Source: Microseira wollei NIES-4236 (GTDB lineage: Bacteria; Cyanobacteriota; Cyanobacteriia; Cyanobacteriales; Aerosakkonemataceae). Taken from it: a stretch of 33,059 nucleotides of DNA. Location of the stretch: the NCBI RefSeq assembly GCF_020521235.1, contig NZ_BLAY01000117.1:1-33059 (forward strand), read 5' to 3'. Below are positions 9,236 through 16,751 of the stretch, piece after piece; the stretch's first letter is position 1, and every line of letters starts with the position of its first letter. The translations under genes were made by a program, and so were the position numbers. The notes under the pieces are model-generated. The model had not been told where the DNA came from. It searched no databases and was given only the letters and a program-made list of their open reading frames with translations.

Positions 9236-9308
9236 ATTTTATGATTGCCGTGCCCCAGGGACGATCTATCGCTATTGATATTCAAGCATCAACCCAGTTT
9301 CTTGTAAT
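9236..9308. repeat. Repeat fragments between STAND and kinase genes
   Basis: TTTATGATTGCCGTG near 9237-9251 matches the right half of the palindromes at 32925 and 33014. AACCCAGTTTCTTG near 9291 resembles half of the AGAAACCGGGTTTCT repeat. These fragments directly follow the early end of the STAND gene. Confidence 0.5.
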
Positions 9309-10916
9309 TTAATCTGACAATTGCTCGATCAAATAATCAATATTATCCGCTGCATAACCGATTTCTTCGATTGGCTTTTCTTCAATTTTTGAGCATAATT
9401 GACTCAGCTTTTCTTGCAAAACACTGTCTTCTCGATAAACCTTGCGTAACGTTTCTATAATCTTGTCCGTGATGTTAGGAATGAGGAATTCCACAGTCTC
9501 ATCTCTTTCTTCTTGAATATCCAAACAATAAGCTTTCAGCATTTTAATTTGAATTTTTGACAGCTTAATTGCTTGATAAATTTCCCGTGTAATTCCATCG
9601 ATCAATTGGTTTCGGACATACTCCATCACAACAGGTGGAAAGGTAAATCCTGCGGCATTTCGCTCGAGCATATTGCGTCTTTGCAGCGATTCTAAAGCCT
9701 CGAATAACTCATCATCAGAGACGAAGAGTAAACTATTTAATTTGATATCTTGCCACGACAGTGGATTGCCGACGAGCGCTAGCCATCCGGCGATTTCTTT
9801 CTCTGCTTCTGATAACCGTTCGTATTGTTGCTTGATTAAGTCTCGAATATCCTGCAATAACGTCACTTTTTGCGCCAAAAATTCGGAAATTTTGCCCCCA
9901 AATAGCTCTTTAATCGTGGTGGAAGCAATTTTTAAAGCTAAAGGGTTTCCTCGATAGTGTCGAATCAGATAGTCATATTGTTGCCGCTCGACTAACTGTT
10001 TTTCTTGTAAAAACTTTTCGGCATATACCGGGTCTAACCCTTTAACTTGATACGAGCGAACGGGTAAGGTTTCTCCTTCGGCGAAGGCAATTTCTTTAGT
10101 CTTTTCCAGACTGGTAATGACAATGCAGCTTTGATGGCGTTCTCCCAAGCGCTCTAGCAGTTTGCCATAGTCTTGATGTTTTTCCTCAAATTGTCCGGCA
10201 ATATTTTCGCTGCAAAGCAGAGATTCTAAGTTATCGAGTACGATCAAGCAGCGATGTTTTTTTAAACAATCGAGTAGTCGCTCGATTCGATCGTCATTAT
10301 TATAAGTTTGATAAATTGCCCGCTCGTCAGGTAAAGATTGAATTAGGTCATCTAAGAGGTTTTCAATACTAGGGGCGCGACGCAGCGATCGCCAAATGAC
10401 ATAATCAAACTGCTCGCCAATCTCTTCCGCCAACTTCACCGATAAAGCAGTTTTACCAATTCCCGTCATCCCCAACAGCGCCACGATGCGGCATTTATCA
10501 TCCACGCACCACCGCTTCAGCAAGTTCAGCTCTTCTGTGCGACCATAGAAAACCGAGACATCCGGCGCTTCCCCCCAGTCGAGGCGGGGACGAGAGCGCG
10601 ATCGCTCGGTGTAAACAACAGCGGACTCTGCGCTTACTAAATTGTCTCGCTTCAAGCTTTTTTGGTGCAGCGAATCAAGCAGCGACATCAACTTGGCTAA
10701 TTTCCCAGGTCCTGCGCCGGTAATGCGAAACTTCTTGTAGACCTCGCCGAGTCTCTTGCGGACTGCTTCCGGAGTCAGGTCTAGCTTTTTGGCGATCCCA
10801 AGAATCGGTTCGCCCCGCAACGCCATTGACAACACTTCTAGCTCGTTGTCAGATACAAAGTGTTCAATTGCTACCGCTTTAAGGAAATCTTGGGGAATCA
10901 CAGTACTTAGGCTCAT
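9309..10916 (-). CDS. HTH plus NB-ARC STAND ATPase, short form without WD40 repeats
   Basis: This 535-residue protein has an N-terminal helix-turn-helix (about 24-66; LEVLSMALRG, IAKKLDLTPEAVRKRL). A linker follows, then an NB-ARC NTPase module beginning at FYGRTEEL (about 123). Walker A is GMTGIGKTA (149-157) and Walker B is CLIVLDN (223-229). A winged-helix region lies at about 365-430, with a helical C-terminus. STAND proteins are ATP-driven switches in signalling or defence. Many cyanobacterial relatives continue into pentapeptide or WD40 sensor repeats, but this one stops at GYAADNIDYLIEQLSD, about where such repeats would begin. Linker residues VYTERSRSR come from a HIP1-containing repeat. 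It lies upstream of the kinase gene on the same strand. Confidence 0.88.
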   Translation of the reverse strand: MSLSTVIPQDFLKAVAIEHFVSDNELEVLSMALRGEPILGIAKKLDLTPEAVRKRLGEVYKKFRITGAGPGKLAKLMSLLDSLHQKSLKRDNLVSAESAVVYTERSRSRPRLDWGEAPDVSVFYGRTEELNLLKRWCVDDKCRIVALLGMTGIGKTALSVKLAEEIGEQFDYVIWRSLRRAPSIENLLDDLIQSLPDERAIYQTYNNDDRIERLLDCLKKHRCLIVLDNLESLLCSENIAGQFEEKHQDYGKLLERLGERHQSCIVITSLEKTKEIAFAEGETLPVRSYQVKGLDPVYAEKFLQEKQLVERQQYDYLIRHYRGNPLALKIASTTIKELFGGKISEFLAQKVTLLQDIRDLIKQQYERLSEAEKEIAGWLALVGNPLSWQDIKLNSLLFVSDDELFEALESLQRRNMLERNAAGFTFPPVVMEYVRNQLIDGITREIYQAIKLSKIQIKMLKAYCLDIQEERDETVEFLIPNITDKIIETLRKVYREDSVLQEKLSQLCSKIEEKPIEEIGYAADNIDYLIEQLSD

Positions 10917-11204
10917 CTAGGCGAATATATTTTATTCTATACTTATAAGTGAGTTTTTGTGTAGGTTCGCCCGATCTCACTTCCCGCCAAACCGCGCCAG
11001 TCCGCTCTTTTGCCCAAACCAGCGTCAAAATTGCCCTCTCAACTCCTCTCCCTTGATGGGAAACCGGAAACAATAGGAGACGGTAGCAAAACGCCTACAA
11101 AAAACTTTACAGTTAAGCTGGACAGAATTGGATTTCCCCATTTAGTATCACATAAATGAGTACTACCAATTTCCCTTGATTTTGCTACAGATCAAACATG
11201 TTGG

Positions 11205-11246
11205 TAGGGGCGGGTTTTACCAACAACCTTTCTATAAACCTGCCCC
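11205..11246. repeat. Dispersed GTAGGGGCGGGTTTTACC element
   Basis: The left arm GGGGCGGGTTT (11207-11217) pairs with AAACCTGCCCC (11236-11246) with one mismatch. It shares its left 20 bases with the copy embedded in the hemagglutinin gene at 277-337, and shows the element also exists outside genes. Confidence 0.8.
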
Positions 11247-11340
11247 CAAGTGTGGCGCATTCATGGGAAAACGGTATAAATGGATCGCCACAATGTCGAG
11301 GGATGACAAAAAAGTTGCGCTCCCATTGGGGAATAGCTAT

Positions 11341-11437
11341 GATATCGTTGCCGCTGGCATCGGAATTACTCAACACAGTCACGGCAATTACCAATTACCA
11401 AGAAAGCTAATCATTCCGATGCCAACAAATTTGATAT
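11341..11437. repeat. Inverted relative of the 6083-6180 MITE-like element
   Basis: GGCATCGGAAT (11356-11366) and ATTCCGATGCC (11413-11423) form perfect 11-bp arms. Read on the - strand, the sequence runs GCATCGGAATGATTAGCTTTCTTGG, aligning closely with the core of the 6083 element, including the start of a 7-bp repeat (AATTGGT units). Confidence 0.75.
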
Positions 11438-11533
11438 TAAGCTTTGATAATTTTTAATGCGTTTAAAGAAAGTGTTCCTGAAGAAATAAAATAAACCTAG
11501 TAAACACCTCTAGACTTTTTGAAATTTCTAGAT

Positions 11534-12646
11534 ATGAAACGTAGAAGATTTATCAGCAAAGCCGCAATCGGTGCCACAACTGCTGTCGCAATTGGTGCTT
11601 GTGCTAGAACCACCACAACGCAAACAAGTCAAAACAACGCCCTACCAAGCGTTCGATGGCGGATGGCGACGAGTTGGCCTAAATCCCTTGAAACCATTTT
11701 CGGAGGAGCTGAGACGGTTTGCAAGCGCGTCAAAGAAATGACCAACGGACGTTTCACCATTACGCCTTTTGCCGCCGGTGAAATTGTACCCGGACTGCAA
11801 GTTTTAGACGCCGTCCAAGGGGGAACCCTCGAATGCGGTCACACTGCCAGCTACTATTACATTGGTAAAAATCCCGCCCTGGGTTTTGCTACCACAGTAC
11901 CCTTTGGACTCAACGCTCAACAGCAGAATGCTTGGCTTTATCACGGCGGTGGTTTAGAGGCAATGCAAAAAATTTACTCCAGCTTCAACGTCATTAATTT
12001 TCCTGCTGGTAATACCGGCGTGCAAATGGGGGGTTGGTTTAAGCGCGAAATTAAATCAGTTGCCGATCTAAAGGGATTAAAAATGCGTATCCCTGGGTTA
12101 GGCGGCGAAGTAATGGGGCGTTTGGGAGTCAACGTTCAAGTATTACCTGGTGGCGAGATTTATCTAGCATTAGATCGGGGGGCAATTGATGCAGCAGAGT
12201 GGGTTGGTCCCTACGATGATGAAAAGCTGGGTTTAAATAAAGCAGCGCCGTTTTATTACTACCCTGGTTGGTGGGAACCGGGGCCAACTTTGGACGTTTT
12301 AGTCAACCGCAGCGCATGGCAGAAACTGCCTAAAGAGTATCAGGAGATTTTCAAAACTGCTGCCTATGAAGCTAACATTAATATGCTAGCGCAGTACGAT
12401 ACTTTGAATCAGCAAGCCTTGGGAAAACTGGTTTCTGGCGGCACAAAGTTGATTCCTTACAGTAAAGAAATTATGCAGGCTGCCCAAAAAGCTGCATTCG
12501 ACCTGTATGAAGAAAATGCTAGCAAATCCGCCACGTTTAAGCAAGTTTACCAGCAATGGAAGGCGTTTCGAGAGCAAATCTATAAATGGAATGGGATTAA
12601 CGAATTGAGCTTTGCCAATTTCGCCATATCCACCACTGCTAAGTAA
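11534..12646 (+). CDS. TRAP transporter periplasmic substrate-binding protein (DctP/TakP-like)
   Basis: This 370-residue protein, numbered from ATG 11534, is the solute receptor of a TRAP transporter for organic acids. The N-terminus carries a twin-arginine-like motif (RRRFISK, 3-9), a hydrophobic stretch and a lipobox-like AIGAC ending at Cys23. It is therefore probably Tat-exported and possibly lipid-anchored. Family features are the [10 protein letters not shown] block, which holds the conserved ligand-binding Arg, and [13 protein letters not shown] in the second lobe. The overall pattern resembles TakP, which binds 2-oxo acids, but the true ligand cannot be read from sequence. A TTG at 11519 would add five residues before the RR motif; ATG is preferred. 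Its membrane partners lie convergently at 12959-14837. Confidence 0.92.
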   Translation: MKRRRFISKAAIGATTAVAIGACARTTTTQTSQNNALPSVRWRMATSWPKSLETIFGGAETVCKRVKEMTNGRFTITPFAAGEIVPGLQVLDAVQGGTLECGHTASYYYIGKNPALGFATTVPFGLNAQQQNAWLYHGGGLEAMQKIYSSFNVINFPAGNTGVQMGGWFKREIKSVADLKGLKMRIPGLGGEVMGRLGVNVQVLPGGEIYLALDRGAIDAAEWVGPYDDEKLGLNKAAPFYYYPGWWEPGPTLDVLVNRSAWQKLPKEYQEIFKTAAYEANINMLAQYDTLNQQALGKLVSGGTKLIPYSKEIMQAAQKAAFDLYEENASKSATFKQVYQQWKAFREQIYKWNGINELSFANFAISTTAK

Positions 12647-12674
12647 CGCAAGTTGCTAGTTATAAACAAGGGCG

Positions 12675-12702
12675 TTGCTAATGGCTAATTGCTAATTGCT
12701 AA
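12675..12702. repeat. Heptamer tandem repeat (TTGCTAA type)
   Basis: Four 7-bp units, TTGCTAA, TGGCTAA, TTGCTAA, TTGCTAA, lie 28 bases after the binding-protein stop. They match the STRR family seen at 6111-6145 and 32842-32869. Confidence 0.9.
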
Positions 12703-12753
12703 TAAGCTGCAAAGCATCTAATTTGACGGTCAATTTTTCCTCAATTCTTGTGG

Positions 12754-12772
12754 GGTGGGCATCTTGCCCGCC
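12754..12772. terminator. Hairpin GGTGGGC...GCCCGCC downstream of the TRAP binding-protein gene
   Basis: A 7-bp stem (one G-T pair) with an ATCTT loop follows the gene by about 110 bases. It resembles a dispersed cyanobacterial repeat; a terminator role is only possible. Confidence 0.4.
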
Positions 12773-12809
12773 TCTGTATTCGATCTAGATGCAAAGCAGT
12801 TTATAACCA

Positions 12810-12897
12810 GGACTTACGCAAAGTTTCTAAATGTAGGGTGCATCCTTAGCCGTGTACGGCACCGCGACCACCATATATGGAGTTGCTGCGTAAGTCC
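12810..12897. repeat. 88-bp inverted-repeat element with GGACTTACGCA ends
   Basis: Perfect 11-bp terminal inverted repeats GGACTTACGCA (12810-12820) and TGCGTAAGTCC (12887-12897) enclose a core with a second imperfect palindrome (GCCGTGTACGGC). It has MITE-like size and structure and no coding capacity. Together with the heptamers and hairpin it fills most of the 312-bp gap between the convergent TRAP genes. Confidence 0.8.
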
Positions 12898-12958
12898 CGA
12901 TCGCATTTTTCCTGGCATTAGCCATTAGCCATTAGTCGCCGGTTTGATCCCTTTTCAC

Positions 12959-14296
12959 TCAACTACTCAACGACGGTAAGAAACTGACAATTCCTGGAAA
13001 GATAATAACCAATACCAAGACTATCAATTGCAGCAAAATAAACTGCACGGCACCGCGATAAATATCGGCGGTAGTGACTTCTTTTGGTGCGACGCCGCGT
13101 AGGTAGAAAAGAGCAAAGCCAAACGGCGGCGTCAGAAAAGAAGTTTGTAAATTTGCCCCCAAAACCACACCGTACCAAACGAGATCGAGTCCCAATTGTT
13201 GGGCAACGGGTACAAACAATGGCACTACAATAAAAGCGATCTCGAAAAAGTCGATAAAGAAACCGAGGATGAAAACAACCAACATACTCACGAACATAAA
13301 GCCAACTTGTCCGCCTGGAAGGTTGGCAAGAAAGTCGTTCATGAATTGGTCGCCATTTAATCCCCGAAATACCAAACTAAACGCCGTCGAACCAATCAGA
13401 ATGTACATCACCATGCTGCTGGTTCGCAAAGTAAGATCGCAAACTTGACGCAAAGATTGGGGGGTTAGCTGTCGGTTAAAAGCTGCCAAAATCACGGTGC
13501 CAATACACCCAATTGCCCCAGCTTCTGTCGGCGTAGCAATGCCAAAAAATATACTTCCCAATATCAGTAAAATCAACAGGATGGGCGGCACCATGACTTT
13601 AACTACTCGCTGCCCCAAAGCTTTGCCACCAATGGCACGCACTTCCTCTGGCAATGCGGGCGCAAAATCTGGCCTCAAAAACGCCACAATTAGCACGTGA
13701 AGCGCAAAGGCCCCCGCCATCATTAGTCCCGGAATTACCGAACCGATGAACAAGTCGCCGACGGAAACGCCCAACTGGTCGCCCAACACCACTAGGACTA
13801 CGCTAGGCGGGATAATTTGACCCAGGGTGCCGGATGCTACAATCACTCCGGTAGCGAGTTCTTTGTTATAGCCATAGCGCAGCATAATAGGTAGAGAAAT
13901 TAATCCCATTGCAACTACCGTCGCCGCTACAACGCCGGTAGTTGCTGCTAGTAACGCCCCTACTAATACGACTGCTAGTGCCAAGCCTCCCCGCAGTCGC
14001 CCAAACAAAATTCCCATTGTTTCTAGCAGTTGTTCTGCAATGCCGGATTTTTCCAGCATTGCTCCCAAAAAGATAAAGTAAGGAATGGCTAGTAGGGTGT
14101 AATTTGCCATAATGCCAAAGATTCGCTGTGGCATGGCAGTGAGAAAAACTGGGTCGAATACGCCCAAACTTACCCCAATCAAACTAAACAGAATTGCCAC
14201 ACCCCCCAGGGAAAAGGCAACAGAATAGCCTAGAGAAAGTAATACCAATGCACCAGCAAACATAACTGGCCCCAACCATTCATATGCTAGCGTCAT
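12959..14296 (-). CDS. TRAP transporter large permease subunit (DctM family)
   Basis: This 445-residue, very hydrophobic protein has about 12 predicted membrane segments throughout and is the ion-coupled translocation channel of a TRAP system. Family landmarks are LLAIPYFIFLGAMLEKSGIAEQLL near 65-90, ATTGVVAATVVAMGLISLPIMLRYGY, and the C-terminal LGANLQTSFLTPPFGFALFYLRG. The start ATG 14296 lies inside the DctQ-like gene (17-base overlap), indicating translational coupling. Length is normal for the family. The partner receptor gene at 11534-12646 faces it on the other strand. Confidence 0.95.
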   Translation of the reverse strand: MTLAYEWLGPVMFAGALVLLSLGYSVAFSLGGVAILFSLIGVSLGVFDPVFLTAMPQRIFGIMANYTLLAIPYFIFLGAMLEKSGIAEQLLETMGILFGRLRGGLALAVVLVGALLAATTGVVAATVVAMGLISLPIMLRYGYNKELATGVIVASGTLGQIIPPSVVLVVLGDQLGVSVGDLFIGSVIPGLMMAGAFALHVLIVAFLRPDFAPALPEEVRAIGGKALGQRVVKVMVPPILLILLILGSIFFGIATPTEAGAIGCIGTVILAAFNRQLTPQSLRQVCDLTLRTSSMVMYILIGSTAFSLVFRGLNGDQFMNDFLANLPGGQVGFMFVSMLVVFILGFFIDFFEIAFIVVPLFVPVAQQLGLDLVWYGVVLGANLQTSFLTPPFGFALFYLRGVAPKEVTTADIYRGAVQFILLQLIVLVLVIIFPGIVSFLPSLSS

Positions 14297-14837
14297 GGTG
14301 TTCCTCCTCTTGGGATGTTGTAGCGCCTTTTAGATAGGCAAATTTTTTGATTGCTTCGGAAATTCCCTGTAAAATTAACAGCACGCAGCTGACAATAATC
14401 ATCGATTTAATTGGATAACGGGGTAAGCCGCCTGGGTCGGGAGATGTTTCCAAGATTGCCCAAGAGTTAACAATGGTTTCCCAAGAAAACCAGATAATTA
14501 GGATGGAAAAGGGAATGAGAAATAATAACGTTCCGATCAAATCTGCCAGGGCTTTTCGCTTGGGGGGCCAATTACTATAGAAAATATCTACGCGCACGTG
14601 TTCGTTATGTTTTAACGTATAAGCAGCCCCTAACAGGAAAACTAGGTCAAAAATATACCACTGGCCTTCAATAAAAGCGTTGGAACTCAAGTTTTGACCC
14701 ACTGCGCGTCCGACGTAGCGTCCGGCAACATTCCACACGCCGATTAGTACCATTAAAGGCACTAACCAGTAGGTGAGACGTCCGATTTTTTCGTTGAAGG
14801 CGTCGATGATTCTAGATAGTTGCAGCAGTTTTTCCAA
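14280..14837 (-). CDS. TRAP transporter small permease subunit (DctQ family)
   Basis: This 185-residue protein with four predicted membrane helices (about 18-40, 55-80, 93-120, 140-165) is the small membrane subunit that scaffolds DctM. The segment FDLVFLLGAAYTLKHNEHVRVDIFY is a clear DctQ signature. The start is TTG at 14837. A strong ribosome site AGGAGAGG lies seven bases upstream and the next Met is far inside, so the TTG is well supported. It overlaps the downstream DctM gene by 17 bases, forming a two-gene operon. Confidence 0.93.
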   Translation of the reverse strand: MEKLLQLSRIIDAFNEKIGRLTYWLVPLMVLIGVWNVAGRYVGRAVGQNLSSNAFIEGQWYIFDLVFLLGAAYTLKHNEHVRVDIFYSNWPPKRKALADLIGTLLFLIPFSILIIWFSWETIVNSWAILETSPDPGGLPRYPIKSMIIVSCVLLILQGISEAIKKFAYLKGATTSQEEEHHDASI

Positions 14838-14949
14838 TGTGCTACCTCTCCTGCTTGGGACAAAGGCTTAAGAGACTTAGTATTTTATCGCCGAAATCAA
14901 TCCAATTTTCTCATATTTAAACTAGGCTTCATCTAAATTATGTAACTTT

Positions 14950-14979
14950 TTGTTAAATTTGCCAAATTGGCAATACAGT
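14950..14979 (+). promoter_or_regulatory. Possible sigma70-type promoter with internal palindrome
   Basis: TTGTTA (14950-14955) and TACAGT (14974-14979) are separated by 18 bases. The spacer contains GCCAAATTGGC (14961-14971), a perfect palindrome with a central A that could be an operator. It lies about 50 bases before the 54-residue reading frame at 15030. The assignment rests on motif shape only. Confidence 0.3.
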
Positions 14980-15029
14980 CAAGTGGAATTAGGTTTTCAT
15001 AGCTAGAAGATGTACAAAAAGTGAAAGCT

Positions 15030-15194
15030 ATGGCAACCACAATCAGCGCGAACAAATCTCAGGAATCCAAACAATTCAAGTCTCAGAAGAAATCCAAAGT
15101 TCCCTCAGGCATTAATACCTTTGAAGTACAACCGTGCCAAAATAGAAATACATCGAGTCGTGAGCTACTGAGCGACTGGAAAGATGCCTCTTAG
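15030..15194 (+). CDS. Possible small protein, 54 residues, unknown function
   Basis: An ATG at 15030 opens a 54-codon frame ending at TAG 15192-15194, beginning MATTISANKSQESK and ending RELLSDWKDAS. It is hydrophilic and lysine/serine rich in the first half, with one Cys and no membrane segment. It sits alone in a 474-bp gap between divergent genes, with a plausible promoter upstream and no obvious repeats inside. This makes it a better candidate than the repeat-derived frames elsewhere. I do not recognise the family. The ribosome site is weak (GTGAAAG). The remainder of the gap (14838-14940 and 15195-15311) shows nothing I can name. Confidence 0.45.
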   Translation: MATTISANKSQESKQFKSQKKSKVPSGINTFEVQPCQNRNTSSRELLSDWKDAS

Positions 15195-15311
15195 GGAGTA
15201 GGGAACAGGAAGACAACTTATTCTCCGGAATAAAAAGTCTAAAAATTTATCCTAAAATTGCCCAGAATTCCGAAAAAAATATTGTGACCTTTTTTGAATT
15301 GTTTTGACAGT

Positions 15312-16502
15312 CTAGGAGAAAGAATCCATAAATCGGCGGTCAATCCAGTCTTTCAAAGACCACAATAGGGGAGATTCCCATCCCCAGGAACCCCAGGAAG
15401 CAACGGCACTACCATCACCCGTACCAATTAAACTGAGATAGCGTTTCTGCGGTTTATATGGTTTCAAGGGTTGACTCTGTAATGTTCGCCATAGATTATT
15501 AAACAACGGTTTGCCCTGGCGCACGGCAAATACTCCTGCTTTGGGACAAGGATGGTTAACAATTGTGGCAATATCCCCGGCAGCGAAAACTTGGGGATGA
15601 GAGAGCGATCGCAACGTATCGCTGACTAAAATAAATCCATCAGAATCAACTGCCAGTCCTGATATTTTAGGCCAATCCGGTGCAGATGCTTGCGTTACCC
15701 AGAAAAGGTAATTAAATTTAACATTTAAACCCGACTCGCAGCGAACTAATTGCGGTTTCACTTCGCAAACCTTTTCTTGTAGATGCACAATAATACCGCG
15801 ACGGGTGAGAAGCCGTCCCATGTGCTGTCGCACCCAGGGGTTATGATTGGTCATCAATTCGGCGTCGCGATGGAATAAATGGATTTCTAAATTAGATTGT
15901 TCTGAGTTAATTTTTGGCTGGGACTCTGAGTTAATTTTTGGCCTATCCCACAATTGGGGGGATTTTAAAATTCTGGATAGGCGGGAATGCAGGTTCAATG
16001 CTAGTTCCACACCTCCTGCACCTCCACCGACAATTCCGATGCGAATGGGAGAGTCTGGGTTGTTAGTTACTTGCTCGATTATTTGATTCCATTGTTGCAA
16101 AAAATGGGGGACGGGTTTGACTGGAATGGCATGTTCTGCTGCACCGGGTACGGATAGGGTGGCGGGTGTGCTGCCAATATCAATCGATAATAAATCGAAT
16201 CGCACTGGCGGTTGGTTTTCACACAGAACTTGATTGTTATTTAAATCTAAACCAATGGCGCGATCGCATATCATTTCTGCTTTGGCATATTGGGTGAGCG
16301 AATTCAGGTCAATATGACATTCCTCGTAACTATAAAAACCCGCCACATAACCGGATAGCATCCCCGAATAAGGCGTTTGTTCCACATCGGATATCAGCAC
16401 GATCCGCACGTCTTTTAGCGGGTTTTGGGCGAAGTGTTTGAGTGCGATCGCATGACTGTGTCCCCCACCAATTAGCACCAATTTTTTCATATTTTTAGGC
16501 AT
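15312..16502 (-). CDS. FAD-dependent pyridine nucleotide-disulfide oxidoreductase, SelD-fusion type but stand-alone
   Basis: This 396-residue flavoprotein of the NADH dehydrogenase-like family has an FAD-binding GGGHSH (12-17), PYSGM (44-48), a second nucleotide-binding loop GIVGGGAGG (156-164) and FAD-contacting VFAAGDIA (305-312). In many cyanobacteria this domain is the N-terminal half of a fusion with selenide,water dikinase SelD (family knowledge). Here the protein ends at WIDRRFMDSFS, about where the linker to SelD would start, and no SelD domain follows on either strand. A short internal duplication (PKINSE twice, 188-200) comes from a 24-bp tandem repeat. ATG 16490 is an alternative start. 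The electron acceptor is unknown. Confidence 0.85.
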   Translation of the reverse strand: MPKNMKKLVLIGGGHSHAIALKHFAQNPLKDVRIVLISDVEQTPYSGMLSGYVAGFYSYEECHIDLNSLTQYAKAEMICDRAIGLDLNNNQVLCENQPPVRFDLLSIDIGSTPATLSVPGAAEHAIPVKPVPHFLQQWNQIIEQVTNNPDSPIRIGIVGGGAGGVELALNLHSRLSRILKSPQLWDRPKINSESQPKINSEQSNLEIHLFHRDAELMTNHNPWVRQHMGRLLTRRGIIVHLQEKVCEVKPQLVRCESGLNVKFNYLFWVTQASAPDWPKISGLAVDSDGFILVSDTLRSLSHPQVFAAGDIATIVNHPCPKAGVFAVRQGKPLFNNLWRTLQSQPLKPYKPQKRYLSLIGTGDGSAVASWGSWGWESPLLWSLKDWIDRRFMDSFS

Positions 16503-16534
16503 TTTTTTTATTTATACCTTCTCCTCGATTACAT

Positions 16535-16737
16535 TGTTTGAAAAGTAGGGACACGGCATGTAAAACATTGGCGCTCAAACCCTAAATCTTGATAATGCCG
16601 TGTTTCAAAAGTAGCGACACGGCATGTAAAACATTGGTTATCAAACCCGAAATCTTGATAATGCCGTGTTTCAAAATTAGGGAAACGGCATGTAAAACAT
16701 TGGTTGTCAAACCCGAAATATTCATAATGCCGTGTCC
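16535..16737. repeat. Three tandem copies of a 66-bp palindromic repeat
   Basis: Units begin at 16535, 16601 and 16667, each exactly 66 bp. Each contains ACACGGCATG near its left and ATGCCGTGT at its right, so each can form a long hairpin. The unit ends match the TAGGGACACGGCA and TGCCGTGTCCC arms of the elements at 32925 and 33014, but the interiors differ. The array fills the gap between the flavoprotein and YdcF-like genes. The short open frame across it is a product of the repeat. Confidence 0.92.
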
Positions 16738-16751
16738 AACCCTGGTTGCGC

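Larger units (their letters stand above)
10917..11533. other. Repeat-rich 617-bp noncoding region
   Basis: This gap lies between the divergent STAND gene (-) and TRAP binding-protein gene (+). Short open frames exist on both strands, but they are composed of repeats and match nothing I recognise. The first 180 bases show no feature I can name. The rest holds the two dispersed elements listed separately. Promoters for both flanking genes are expected here, but I cannot pick out convincing ones. Confidence 0.6.

Noticed and set aside
10879-11073. 64-codon - strand frame upstream of the STAND gene
   Set aside because: It overlaps the STAND start in another frame, has no ribosome site and no recognisable family.
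11176-11457. Overlapping small frames on both strands before the TRAP binding-protein gene
   Set aside because: They are built from two dispersed repeat elements.
16535-16737. CRISPR array
   Set aside because: Units are directly tandem with no unique spacers and each is itself a palindrome; no cas genes are present.
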